Positions 47,805 to 56,546 of a stretch of DNA of 64,000 bases are shown here, in pieces. Source of the stretch: Gammaproteobacteria bacterium 50_400_T64 (lineage in GTDB: Bacteria > Pseudomonadota > Gammaproteobacteria > Pseudomonadales > Porticoccaceae); assembly GCA_002162755.1 (NCBI GenBank), contig MAAS01000021.1, forward strand, positions 20,156-84,155. Reading direction: 5' to 3'. Each line of letters opens with the position of its first letter. Position 1 is the stretch's first letter. The translations under genes and the position numbers were made by a program. Below the pieces are notes generated by a model. The model was not told the origin of the DNA, made no database searches, and saw only the letters and a program-made list of their open reading frames with translations.

Positions 47805-49165
47805 TAGTCGTTTTCCTCAATAATTTGCGCCACCACGTCTTCCATGGCAGCGCTGCGGGAACCTTTCACCAGCACCACGGCATCAGCATTTAATTGGCTA
47901 TTCAGTGCTGCGCTCAACGCTGCCTTATCGGCAAAGTGCTCACTGCCCTCACCGAAGGCAGCGGCTATTTCTGCACTCAGTACGCCGGTTGTGTACAGGC
48001 CATCGATACCGGCATTGCGGGCGTAAACACCAATATCCCGGTGCATGGATTTTTCTTTAGATCCCAGCTCAGCCATGTCGCCGAGTACTAATAAGTGCTT
48101 GCCCGGCATGGCGATCAGGGCATCAATCGCCGCTGTCACCGAACCCGGATTCGCGTTGTAACTGTCATCGATAACCCGCGCACCGCGAATGCCTGGCTTT
48201 CTTTCCATGCGACCCGCTGCTGCTGCCATCGCGGCAAGCCCAGCAGCAATACTGACCAGATCAGCCCCCGCCGCAACGGCACAAGCGGCGGCGGCCAGGG
48301 CATTAGAAATATTATGAGCACCGGGGATAGCGAGCTGTATTTCGATTTCACCGAGGGGCGAATGCAGAATGAAGCTGGCACAGGCCTCGGTATCAAATTT
48401 CACAGCGGATGCGTAAAAATCGGCCGCACTGTTATCGACGCTGAAACTTTGGCTTTCGGTGCCATGGGCACCCCTGCGCCACTGCTCATACCAGGGTTCA
48501 TCAAGGTTTAAGATCGCCGTGCCGCATTTGTCGAGGCCCCTATAAATTTCGCCCTTGGCATTGGCAACGCCAGCCAGGGAACCAAAACCGGCAACGTGGG
48601 CGGGCATCACATTGGTCACCACCGCAATAGTGGGCCGGGCAATGCTGCACAGGTAGTCAATTTCACCGCCAGCGCTGGCACCCATTTCAATCACCGCAAA
48701 CTGGTGTTTTGGCTGTAACTTGAGCAACGTTTGCGGTACGCCAATGTGGTTATTCAAATTACCTGCCGTTGCTAACACCTCACCTTTACAGTGCAATATT
48801 ACCGCCAGCATTTCTTTGACTGTGGTTTTGCCGCCGCTACCGGTAATCGCAATCAGCGGGCCGTTAAAGACATTTCGCGCTAGTGCGGCGAGTTGCCCGA
48901 GGGCCTGTACCGTATTGGGTACTACCCATTGGGGTATCGCCAGGCGCTTGTCGGGCTGCTCAACCACCATGCCGCAGGCTTTGAGCGCTGCGCTTTCAAG
49001 AAACTGGTGGGCATCAAAGTTATCGCCACGCAGGGCAACGAATAAATCACCATTGGCCAGACTGCGAGTATCGGTACAGACACTGGCAAAGTGGCAGTCG
49101 GGATAGAGTAGCGTGCCGCCATAATTGACCGCTGCTTCGGATAGGCTGAGTCCAGCGCCTCTCAT
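47804..49165 (-). CDS. murF: UDP-MurNAc-tripeptide--D-Ala-D-Ala ligase
   Basis: Adds D-Ala-D-Ala, made by Ddl, to the precursor. The 453-residue product shows the Mur-ligase ATP loop [14 protein letters not shown] (Asn of the usual GSNGKT replaced by Gly), [25 protein letters not shown] and [12 protein letters not shown]. It overlaps murE by 4 nt and mraY by 1 nt. Confidence 0.96.
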   Translation of the reverse strand: MRGAGLSLSEAAVNYGGTLLYPDCHFASVCTDTRSLANGDLFVALRGDNFDAHQFLESAALKACGMVVEQPDKRLAIPQWVVPNTVQALGQLAALARNVFNGPLIAITGSGGKTTVKEMLAVILHCKGEVLATAGNLNNHIGVPQTLLKLQPKHQFAVIEMGASAGGEIDYLCSIARPTIAVVTNVMPAHVAGFGSLAGVANAKGEIYRGLDKCGTAILNLDEPWYEQWRRGAHGTESQSFSVDNSAADFYASAVKFDTEACASFILHSPLGEIEIQLAIPGAHNISNALAAAACAVAAGADLVSIAAGLAAMAAAAGRMERKPGIRGARVIDDSYNANPGSVTAAIDALIAMPGKHLLVLGDMAELGSKEKSMHRDIGVYARNAGIDGLYTTGVLSAEIAAAFGEGSEHFADKAALSAALNSQLNADAVVLVKGSRSAAMEDVVAQIIEEND

Positions 49166-50730
49166 TCCGAGCCCCTTTCACGCAGAGCCAAACGCGCTTC
49201 GGCGACATCATTAAAAGGCAGACGCTGATCTTTGATCAGCTGATAATCTTCGTGACCCTTGCCGGCAATCAGCACCACATCTTGCTCGGCAGCATTGTTG
49301 ATGGCAAAGCGAATCGCGGCGCGTCTATCGACGAAGACCTGCGGCTTAGCATCTTTATCACCAGCAACAGGCACCCCTTCCAGCACAGCATCAATAATGG
49401 CCTGGGCATCTTCACTGCGGGGATTGTCACTGGTAATTACAAGCTGGTCAGCCAGCGCGGCAGCGACAGAGCCCATCACCGGGCGCTTGCCCAGATCACG
49501 ATCACCGCCACAACCAAATACACACCAGAGGCGACCTTTAAAGGCCGGCCGCAATGCGCTGAGTGCTTTTTCAAGGGCATCGGCGGTGTGGGCATAATCA
49601 ACCACAACCACCGGCAAGGCCTGAGCATCGACCACTTCGAGTCGACCCGGCACCGGCTTTAATTGCGTCACAGCATCAAGTACTGCGGGCAAGGCATGGC
49701 CCTCGGCACAAGCCGCACCAATCACGGCCAGCAAGTTACTTAAGTTGAATTCACCCTGCAGGTAACTGCGTAGCTCGCCCTGTCCCCACGGGGTACTTAG
49801 TTGAGCGCAAATGCCTTCCGGGCCAAAAACTGGATCGCAGGCAGTAATATCAGCCTCTTGGCGAGAGCAGGAATACGAGTAGCAGCGCGTCTCACCAGAA
49901 GCCGCTAGCTCGGCAATAATTGCCCGGCCCGCAGAGTCATCGCCATTAACGATGGCATTTTTCAAATTGGGGGTATGAAACAGCCGGGCCTTAGCCTGCT
50001 GATAGGCCGCCATGGTCTGGTGATAGTCCAGATGATCCCGGGTCAAATTAGTAAACACCGCTGTGCTAAAACGCAGCCCAGTGACACGAGACTGATCGAG
50101 ACTGTGGGAGGACACCTCCATCGCTACTGATGCTGCGCCATCATCCAGCAAGTCGGCAAGAATGCGCTGCACACTGACGGCGTCGGGTGTGGTTAGCCCG
50201 GTATCGGTCAATGTTGATTCTGCGCCTGCGTCATCACCAGACAACAAGCCATAACCCAGAGTGCCTATCACACCGCTCGACTCACCCAGTTTGGTGAGCA
50301 GTTGCGCCAACAATTGTGTACAGGTGGTTTTGCCATTGGTGCCGGTAATGCCGATAAGGGACAGGTTGGCACTGGGATCAGCGTAAAAACGACCGGCAAT
50401 GGCACTGACTTTACTCGCTAAACGTTCAATTGCGATTACGGGCAAAGGTGTTTCACCCGCAGCGTTAAAACCTTCACTCTCAACCAGAGCCGCCACGGCT
50501 CCCGCCACTTTTGCTTGCGCCAAGTAATCACGGCCATCGCTGAGCTGTCCGGGGAAAGCAATAAAGAGATCACCCGGTGCCAGCTTGCGGCTGTCGAGCT
50601 GTAGACCACTGGCCATCAGACCCGACAAATCAGCGGGCCAATTCCCTTCTGACAAGCCCCTTTCTGACAAACTCAAGTCGGCCAATAATTCGCCCAAAGC
50701 GATACCCGTTAGCGGCCGAGGCGAAGTCAT
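49162..50730 (-). CDS. murE: UDP-MurNAc-L-Ala-D-Glu--meso-diaminopimelate ligase
   Basis: Adds the third residue of the stem peptide. The 522-residue product has the ATP loop GITGTNGKTTCTQL, NLTRDHLDYH and the C-terminal specificity motif DNPR (in ITSDNPRSED), which marks meso-diaminopimelate rather than lysine addition, as in Gram-negative bacteria. The start is the ATG that overlaps the ftsI stop (TGATG); a GTG one codon earlier also exists. Confidence 0.96.
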   Translation of the reverse strand: MTSPRPLTGIALGELLADLSLSERGLSEGNWPADLSGLMASGLQLDSRKLAPGDLFIAFPGQLSDGRDYLAQAKVAGAVAALVESEGFNAAGETPLPVIAIERLASKVSAIAGRFYADPSANLSLIGITGTNGKTTCTQLLAQLLTKLGESSGVIGTLGYGLLSGDDAGAESTLTDTGLTTPDAVSVQRILADLLDDGAASVAMEVSSHSLDQSRVTGLRFSTAVFTNLTRDHLDYHQTMAAYQQAKARLFHTPNLKNAIVNGDDSAGRAIIAELAASGETRCYSYSCSRQEADITACDPVFGPEGICAQLSTPWGQGELRSYLQGEFNLSNLLAVIGAACAEGHALPAVLDAVTQLKPVPGRLEVVDAQALPVVVVDYAHTADALEKALSALRPAFKGRLWCVFGCGGDRDLGKRPVMGSVAAALADQLVITSDNPRSEDAQAIIDAVLEGVPVAGDKDAKPQVFVDRRAAIRFAINNAAEQDVVLIAGKGHEDYQLIKDQRLPFNDVAEARLALRERGSE

Positions 50731-52769
50731 CACGAATCACCCCCGCGCTGTAACACAGAACCTTTAACCAGCTTTGGCTCTTGCACTTTTAAGGGCGGCA
50801 CACTCATCAGTCGCAACGCTTCGGCAGTCACTTTGGAAAACACCGGCGCGGCAACCAAACCGCCGTAATAGTCTTCTCCGCGTGGATCATCAATCACCAC
50901 CACCGTCACCAAACGTGGCTTATCGGCTGGTGCCATGCCTGCAAACAAGCCGACATAGCGGTCTTTCTGATAACCGCCAGCACCCACTTTATGACTAGTA
51001 CCAGTTTTACCCGCCACTTCGTAGGTATCAATCGCGGCCCGTGTGCCAGTGCCTTCTTTGCCAATCACCGCTTTCATCATTTGCCGTACGCTGGCAACAA
51101 TCTTTTTATCAATGACCTGCTCTTCAAGCCCGGGCAGAACCCCATCTGCCTTTGAAATTTTCAACAGCGACGCCTGTTTCTTAATGCCATTATTGGCCAG
51201 TACCGCGTAGGCACTAGCTAGCTGCAAAGGCGTCGCCGCCATGCCGTAACCAAAGGCCAGGGTAGCTGTTTCCACATCTCGCCAGCGACGCTTGCTCGGC
51301 AACAAGCCCGAACTTTCGCCGGGGAAACCCGTACCGGGACTCAGGCCAAGACCCACCCGTTCAAACACACCGCGAATAGCTTCAGGTTCAAGCTGCATGG
51401 CTATTTTGGTGGTGCCAACCTGACTTGATTTGGCGAGAATGCCACTCAGATTAAGCTTGCCGTAGTTGCGATGATCAACGAAGGTTTTACGTCCGATACG
51501 CAAGTACCCGGGGCTGGTATCGATCACGGTACCAGCGTGAAATTTACCGCTTTCTAACGCGGCGACCATTGTTAGCGGCTTCATCACCGAACCCGGCTCC
51601 AGTAGATCAGTCACGGCGCGATTACGCGTGCTGCCCGCTTTCAGGCGCGAGCGATCATTGGGGTTGAAAGACGGCTGATTCACCATGGCCAGTACTTCGC
51701 CAGTCTGCACGTCGAGCACGACCACCGAGCCTGACTTGGCCCGAAACTTTTTCATCGCCGCTTTTAACTCGCGGTAGGCAATGTATTGCAAGCGCAGGTC
51801 GATGCTCAGCGCCAAATTGCTGCCGGGCTTCTCGCTCTCGATCAGCTGTAATTCTTTGATGACCTGACCCTTACGATCTTTCAGCACCTGCTTACTGCCA
51901 GCAGCACCGTAGAGCCAGTCGTCAAAGGCTAGCTCCATACCTTCCTGACCACGATCATCGATACCGGTAAAACCCACCAAATGTGCCGCCACTTCACCCG
52001 CCGGGTAGTAGCGCTTGTACTCCTCTCTCGCACGTACACTAACGAAACCCAAATCGAGCACTGCCTGAGCCTTCTCAGGTGTTAATTGATGGCGAACCAA
52101 CTTCATTTCTTCTTTATTTTTGTAAAGGGCCAAACGCTTTTTCAGCGCGACCGCACTCATACCCAGGCGCTGCGCCAACAGCGCCAGGTTCTCGGCAGCT
52201 AACTGCGCTTTTTTCTCTGCATCCCGCTTTGCCTGCTTTTGCGCAGCTAATCTGGCCTGCTCATCCTCATACAAATCCTGAGTATCAAACTGTAAATAGT
52301 CACGCAATCTAGCGAAGAATGTCAGCGCCTCTGTCGCCTGATGATCGGCCGCCAGGTTTTCTCTCTGGCCTTGGTCCCCAGGCACCGGATTTAGCAGAAA
52401 AAATTCTCGCAGTAAGCGCGGGTTAGCCATTATTGATACGACCGGCGTACTGATCGCCAACGGCTCGCCTCGACGATCGGTAATCACACCGCGATAAGCA
52501 GGTATATCGGCTGCACGCAAGGTACGGCTATTACCCTGGCTCTGTAAAAACTCAAAACCTTGATGCACATCGGGCAAAACTTGCAGGCCCGCGACGTGAC
52601 TCAGAGCCAGAACACCCAGCGAAAATAGCACTGTCACCATGGTCCAATAGCGCCAGGGGGCAATACTGCGCACACGCGCACCAGAACCGCGACGAGCCGA
52701 TACTCGGTCTCGCTTTTCGCGGTTGCTGGGGCGCTGTTTGTCTGCGCTTTTTGCCACTATCTCACCCAT
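50730..52769 (-). CDS. ftsI: Septal transpeptidase FtsI (penicillin-binding protein 3)
   Basis: Septum-specific DD-transpeptidase. A basic cytoplasmic tail and one membrane helix (about 42-62) precede the pedestal. The transpeptidase domain has the active-site SVMK with Ser394 and KTG at 588-590. The second motif, normally SxN, reads SSQ (residues 448-450). At 679 residues it is about 90 longer than E. coli FtsI (588). Much of the excess is a Lys/Ala/Glu-rich, probably coiled-coil stretch at about residues 165-215 in the pedestal. It lies between ftsL and murE. Confidence 0.95.
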   Translation of the reverse strand: MGEIVAKSADKQRPSNREKRDRVSARRGSGARVRSIAPWRYWTMVTVLFSLGVLALSHVAGLQVLPDVHQGFEFLQSQGNSRTLRAADIPAYRGVITDRRGEPLAISTPVVSIMANPRLLREFFLLNPVPGDQGQRENLAADHQATEALTFFARLRDYLQFDTQDLYEDEQARLAAQKQAKRDAEKKAQLAAENLALLAQRLGMSAVALKKRLALYKNKEEMKLVRHQLTPEKAQAVLDLGFVSVRAREEYKRYYPAGEVAAHLVGFTGIDDRGQEGMELAFDDWLYGAAGSKQVLKDRKGQVIKELQLIESEKPGSNLALSIDLRLQYIAYRELKAAMKKFRAKSGSVVVLDVQTGEVLAMVNQPSFNPNDRSRLKAGSTRNRAVTDLLEPGSVMKPLTMVAALESGKFHAGTVIDTSPGYLRIGRKTFVDHRNYGKLNLSGILAKSSQVGTTKIAMQLEPEAIRGVFERVGLGLSPGTGFPGESSGLLPSKRRWRDVETATLAFGYGMAATPLQLASAYAVLANNGIKKQASLLKISKADGVLPGLEEQVIDKKIVASVRQMMKAVIGKEGTGTRAAIDTYEVAGKTGTSHKVGAGGYQKDRYVGLFAGMAPADKPRLVTVVVIDDPRGEDYYGGLVAAPVFSKVTAEALRLMSVPPLKVQEPKLVKGSVLQRGGDS

Positions 52770-52797
52770 GTTATTAAGTTAAATTTTCTAAACTTCG

Positions 52798-53094
52798 CTA
52801 CAGCTTTACTCTGACTATTTCGTCCAACGCTGGCACCTGCATACCCAGCTTTCCGAGGGCCAACTGCTCAACCCGATAAAGCGATGCCTGGGCACTGGCC
52901 TCAAGCAAGTTCTGCCCGCGAGCAATTTCCAGGCGATTTTTCTCTTGTTGCAACTGCGCTAACTCGCCGTACAACAAGCGGCATTGGTGGCTGACATAAA
53001 CCACGCCCAACCCACTGAGCAACACCGCCAGCCAGCCGAGTAACAAGCAGCCACTTAAACGGCTGAGGCGTGGAAAACTTGCCGTCATCACCAC
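52798..53094 (-). CDS. ftsL: Cell division protein FtsL
   Basis: Small bitopic divisome protein. The 98-residue product has one membrane helix (about 15-35) and a coiled coil (ELAQLQQEKNRLEIARGQNL), with the C-terminal RVEQLALGKLGMQVP typical of FtsL. Three in-frame starts lie together: GTG 53094, GTG 53091 and ATG 53088. The first has AAGG at 9-nt spacing and is listed, though the ATG is also credible. It follows rsmH after 1 nt. Confidence 0.9.
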   Translation of the reverse strand: MVMTASFPRLSRLSGCLLLGWLAVLLSGLGVVYVSHQCRLLYGELAQLQQEKNRLEIARGQNLLEASAQASLYRVEQLALGKLGMQVPALDEIVRVKL

Positions 53095-53095
53095 T

Positions 53096-54031
53096 TCACA
53101 TCACCTTCTGGGCAACACGCATCACGGCACTGCGCGAGCGGGGATTCTCTTCAACTTCTTCAGCGCTGGCTTTTATCGCTTTACCGACATTGCGCAGGCG
53201 ACGAATAATCTGGTCTTCAGGAATCGCCAAACCACGCGGCACCATGGGGTGGGTGTGGCCGCGAATAAAGCGCTTAACAATGCGGTCTTCCAGGGAGTGA
53301 AAGCTGATCACCACCAGCCGGCCATCGACAGCGAGCAAGTCGATGACGCAATCGAGCAATGAGCGCAGGTCATCCAATTCCCTGTTTAAAAAGATCCGGA
53401 TCGCCTGAAAAGCACGGGTCGCAGGGTGCTTGCCCTTTTCCCACGCGGGGTTCGCGGCGGCGACAATATCGGCCAGCTCGCCGGTGCGCGTAATGGGCTT
53501 TTCCTCTCTCGCCTCGACAATGGCTTTGGCCATGCGCCGAGCAAACTTTTCTTCACCGTATTCTTTAATCACGCTGGCAATTTCAGACTCTTCGGCGACG
53601 GCGATCCACTGGGCTGCACTTAAACCACTGGTGGTATCCATGCGCATATCGAGAGGGCCGTCGCGCATAAAGCTAAAGCCGCGTTCAGCATCATCCAGCT
53701 GGGGCGATGAAACGCCGAGGTCAAGTAACACACCGCTGACTTTGCCAGCCTGCCCGCGCTCACGCAGCAGGCTTTCAATATCGGCGAAGGAGGCTTGAAC
53801 CATTTCAAAACGGGAATCGTCAGCAAATAATTCACGGCCAACAGCACAGGCCTCTGTATCTTTATCAATGGCCAGCAAGTGCCCATTCGGCGAGAGTCGA
53901 TCTAGCACCAGCCCCGCATGCCCGCCACGGCCAAAGGTGCCATCAACGTAGTAGCCATCGACATCACTAAGCAAAGCATCGACGGCTCCGTCTAATAACA
54001 CGGTGATATGGGCTTTTTTAACGATAGGCAT
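53096..54031 (-). CDS. rsmH: 16S rRNA (cytosine-1402-N4)-methyltransferase RsmH
   Basis: Methylates C1402 in the ribosomal P site. The 311-residue product has [15 protein letters not shown] (SAM-binding motif I) at about residues 28-42, [33 protein letters not shown], and [13 protein letters not shown]. It is second in the dcw cluster after mraZ, its invariant position. Confidence 0.97.
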   Translation of the reverse strand: MPIVKKAHITVLLDGAVDALLSDVDGYYVDGTFGRGGHAGLVLDRLSPNGHLLAIDKDTEACAVGRELFADDSRFEMVQASFADIESLLRERGQAGKVSGVLLDLGVSSPQLDDAERGFSFMRDGPLDMRMDTTSGLSAAQWIAVAEESEIASVIKEYGEEKFARRMAKAIVEAREEKPITRTGELADIVAAANPAWEKGKHPATRAFQAIRIFLNRELDDLRSLLDCVIDLLAVDGRLVVISFHSLEDRIVKRFIRGHTHPMVPRGLAIPEDQIIRRLRNVGKAIKASAEEVEENPRSRSAVMRVAQKVM

Positions 54032-54045
54032 TTAAGCGGCCATCC

Positions 54046-54501
54046 TCACAATGATATTGATTGAAATTCTTCGGGAATCTCCAAACCACTAGCCAGCTCA
54101 TCGAGCAATGCTTTACGATTGGCGTTCCAGTTATCCGTATCCCACAATTCAAGACGATGACTCTGACCGACCAACGTAACTCCCTTACCCAGCTTTGCGT
54201 GATCGCGCAGCAGCTTTGGCACCAATACGCGGCCACTGCCATCCAGCTCCATATCCCGCGCACTGCCAATCAACAGATGCTGCATACGGCGCGCATCCTT
54301 ATTAAAGGTTGGCATACTGGCAATTTTGGCTTCAATCTCTTCCCACTCGGGGCGCGGGTAAATGAACAGGCAGGTATCCGTCAGACTAATGGTTGCCACC
54401 AGACTGCCACTGTACTCAGACATCAAGGCGTCACGGTACCGAGCGGGAATTGGCATCCGCCCTTTGGCATCCATGTTGATTTCGTCGCTACCTCGAAACA
54501 C
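54046..54501 (-). CDS. mraZ: Transcriptional regulator / nucleoid protein MraZ
   Basis: AbrB/SpoVT-like DNA-binding protein, first gene of the dcw cluster, which represses its own promoter in E. coli. The 151-residue product has two MraZ repeats with DxxGR motifs: INMDAKGRMPIPARYRD and MELDGSGRVLVPKLLRD. The start is a GTG at 54501 with GAGAG six nt upstream. A triple MraZ box lies immediately upstream of the leader. Confidence 0.96.
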   Translation of the reverse strand: MFRGSDEINMDAKGRMPIPARYRDALMSEYSGSLVATISLTDTCLFIYPRPEWEEIEAKIASMPTFNKDARRMQHLLIGSARDMELDGSGRVLVPKLLRDHAKLGKGVTLVGQSHRLELWDTDNWNANRKALLDELASGLEIPEEFQSISL

Positions 54502-54529
54502 CTAAATCTCTCGTCATTATTATCAAAAG

Positions 54530-54554
54530 AGCCACTTTGGCCCACTTTTACCCA
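54530..54554 (-). promoter_or_regulatory. Triple MraZ-binding box
   Basis: On the minus strand three TGGGN-type pentamers are spaced exactly 10 bp apart: TGGGT (54550-54554), TGGGC (54540-54544) and TGGCT (54530-54534, one mismatch), each separated by 5 nt. This is the known MraZ operator architecture. It lies just downstream of the predicted transcription start, so bound MraZ would block initiation. Confidence 0.85.
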
Positions 54555-54563
54555 CAATTCGAC

Positions 54564-54591
54564 ACTATAGACCTGAGACAGTTAAAGTCAA
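54564..54591 (-). promoter_or_regulatory. Sigma-70 promoter of the dcw cluster
   Basis: On the minus strand TTGACT (54586-54591), a 16-nt spacer and TATAGT (54564-54569) each differ by one base from consensus. The predicted start near 54557 gives a leader of about 55 nt that contains the MraZ boxes. Confidence 0.8.
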
Positions 54592-54838
54592 TACTCGACA
54601 ACTGGCAAACATGCACGAAAATGCTGACATTTCCCGCGAACTTACAGGGAAAAGCCCATGAAGTACTCGAAGACAAAGAGGATAAACAAGGGAAAACAGG
54701 ATGATAAAAACAGAACTTAAAGTAACACTTTAAGAAAGAGACTAATTTGATCTATCAATAGCAGCTATTAAGAACAATAACCTCGGAAGCACACCGATCA
54801 ATGGAGGCCGCCTTCTCGTAAGAGCCGCCCTATTCTTA
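54592..54838. other. Gene-free 247 bp between the mraZ promoter and the PepSY gene
   Basis: AT-richer than its surroundings, with no credible coding frame, tRNA or terminator. It must hold the promoter of the plus-strand PepSY gene, but no convincing -10/-35 pair was found. This is the junction of the dcw cluster with the inserted block. Confidence 0.4.
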
Positions 54839-55600
54839 ATGAGTTATGATCCCGCCAACTGTGATTTACGCCGGGATATTTGCTTGAACCCATCATTGAT
54901 TCGAAAAACCCACCGCTGGCTAGGTCTTATCGCCGCCATCCAGTTGCTGATCTGGACGGGGTCGGGGCTATTCTTCTCCATCGTGCCCATTGACGATGTG
55001 CGCGGCACCCACCTGCTACAAGCCCCCGCTGCACTGCGACTAGGGTATGTCAGATTACTATCGCCCAGCGATCTGGTCGCGCAACATAAAGAACTCAAGA
55101 TGTTGAGTCTGGCAAAGCTACAACTCCAGCAACGCTTAAACACGCCGATCTACCTCGCCAAAATTGACGACAAGCTTTTAACTTACAATGCGGAAACAGC
55201 GGAAAAGCTAGAACCTCTGACAGAGAGCGAAGCCCTGTCAATAGCCACTAACAGCACTCAGCTGTTAGCTCAATCGGCAACCTGGGTCACCGAGGTAGAC
55301 CCGGGGAGCGAATATAGGGATGGCGAACTACCCGCCTGGAAAATAGAACTGAAAGGGGTCGACGAAGCGAATCTGTGGATCGGTGCCAACAGCGGCAAAG
55401 TGAGCGCTGTACGCACCAACACCTGGCGGCTTTATGATTTTCTCTGGGGCTTGCACATTATGGATTACGTCGACCGGGATAATTTTAATTCCTGGCTATT
55501 GCGGGCCTTTGCCCTGTTGGGCGTGATCACTATCGCATCGGGGCTGGCGCTGTTTTTCATCTCGGCCAAACAACGTAAACGCGCAAAGACAGCCTACTAA
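54839..55600 (+). CDS. PepSY-domain membrane protein
   Basis: A 253-residue protein with a first membrane segment at about residues 28-48 (LIAAIQLLIWTGSGLFFSI) preceded by RKTHRWLG, the typical start of PepSY_TM proteins. A periplasmic PepSY region follows (about 130-200). A second helix near the end (LGVITIASGLALFFIS) precedes a Lys/Arg-rich tail. Related proteins are found with iron-uptake or reductase systems, but no partner is visible here. It is convergent with the carboxylase operon and stands alone on the plus strand. Confidence 0.7.
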   Translation: MSYDPANCDLRRDICLNPSLIRKTHRWLGLIAAIQLLIWTGSGLFFSIVPIDDVRGTHLLQAPAALRLGYVRLLSPSDLVAQHKELKMLSLAKLQLQQRLNTPIYLAKIDDKLLTYNAETAEKLEPLTESEALSIATNSTQLLAQSATWVTEVDPGSEYRDGELPAWKIELKGVDEANLWIGANSGKVSAVRTNTWRLYDFLWGLHIMDYVDRDNFNSWLLRAFALLGVITIASGLALFFISAKQRKRAKTAY

Positions 55601-55679
55601 CAAAACGAAAGAAGCGAGACACTCCACAGGGAATGCCCTCGCTTAGCAGCCGCCTAAAATCAAGACCCGTAAAGGGCTA

Positions 55680-56531
55680 TTAAGGCTGGGTATCCCGAGC
55701 ATATTCTAAACTCGCTAATACCTTTTCTGGCTCAGTCTGCTCCGGCACCGTCGTGTAATAAAAATTTGCGGGTGGCAGATTATCCGCTTCACCGGATAAC
55801 CAGAGCTGGTCGAGAATAAGCCCCGAACAACCACCCTCCTGGGCGCTGTTGCTAATCACACAATCCAAAGCGTTATCGGGAGCATTCAGTTCCACGCCCG
55901 GATTATAGAGACCAACAGCCCAGCGAAAGTGTTCAGCAACATTCAATAATGACTGATAACTCGCCAGCTCTTCGCCACTGGCAGGCCCCTGCCCTTCTTC
56001 GTCAACAATTAGCAGGCCGTCAATACCGGTGTCACCAAATGCACGCAAGAAACCGGCGATATACACCGCCGCCCTTTCTGCATCTTTCCACTCAACAGTC
56101 GGGTTTTCACCCGCGTGGGCCATTGAAAAGGCCATACCCATCCACAGCTTTGGCGAAGGCACCTTCACAATCAATGGTCCACTACTTTTTACAGAGGCGA
56201 GCGCTTTGAAGAAGTCGTGCAACTGCTCAATCGCAGCCGTATCTTCCAGCAGGACTTTAATCGCGTAGTTAAGCCGGCTTTTTTTCGCCATCGCCTGCAA
56301 CAAATCAGGCCGGCTTTGCGTCCACACCTGAAAGAAATCGAACAGATCGATCATCACAACATCTGAACGCAACAACTGTTGCTGTTTCTGAAAAAAGGCC
56401 ACCAGTGCAGCCGTATCGCCCCAGGGCAAAGCTTTGCCCTGGTTTAAAACGGCCCTACTGTAATCCAGCCCGTCCACCCAAACAGGGTTTCTGGAACTGG
56501 AAATATCGGAGAAATAATTCGCCAACTCCAT
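55680..56531 (-). CDS. Unrecognised protein, possible epsilon (Apc5-like) subunit of the carboxylase
   Basis: A 283-residue soluble protein, about 31 kDa by length. It has no signal peptide, membrane segment or motif that I recognise. Alternating helices and short hydrophobic strands (SDVVMIDLFDFF, GPLIVKVPSPKLWMG, IDGLLIVDEEG, WAVGLYNPG, CSGLILDQLWLSG) suggest an alpha/beta barrel. It is the last gene of the operon, 15 nt after the HyuB-like gene, with a strong ribosome-binding site. Acetophenone carboxylase has a fifth subunit of about 34 kDa encoded last in its operon, so position and size suggest the same role. No homology is claimed. Confidence 0.6.
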   Translation of the reverse strand: MELANYFSDISSSRNPVWVDGLDYSRAVLNQGKALPWGDTAALVAFFQKQQQLLRSDVVMIDLFDFFQVWTQSRPDLLQAMAKKSRLNYAIKVLLEDTAAIEQLHDFFKALASVKSSGPLIVKVPSPKLWMGMAFSMAHAGENPTVEWKDAERAAVYIAGFLRAFGDTGIDGLLIVDEEGQGPASGEELASYQSLLNVAEHFRWAVGLYNPGVELNAPDNALDCVISNSAQEGGCSGLILDQLWLSGEADNLPPANFYYTTVPEQTEPEKVLASLEYARDTQP

Positions 56532-56546
56532 ATTATTCCCCCCTTA

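Noticed and set aside
54061..54570. 169-residue plus-strand open frame opposite mraZ
   Set aside because: Antisense to mraZ and its operator; no independent support.
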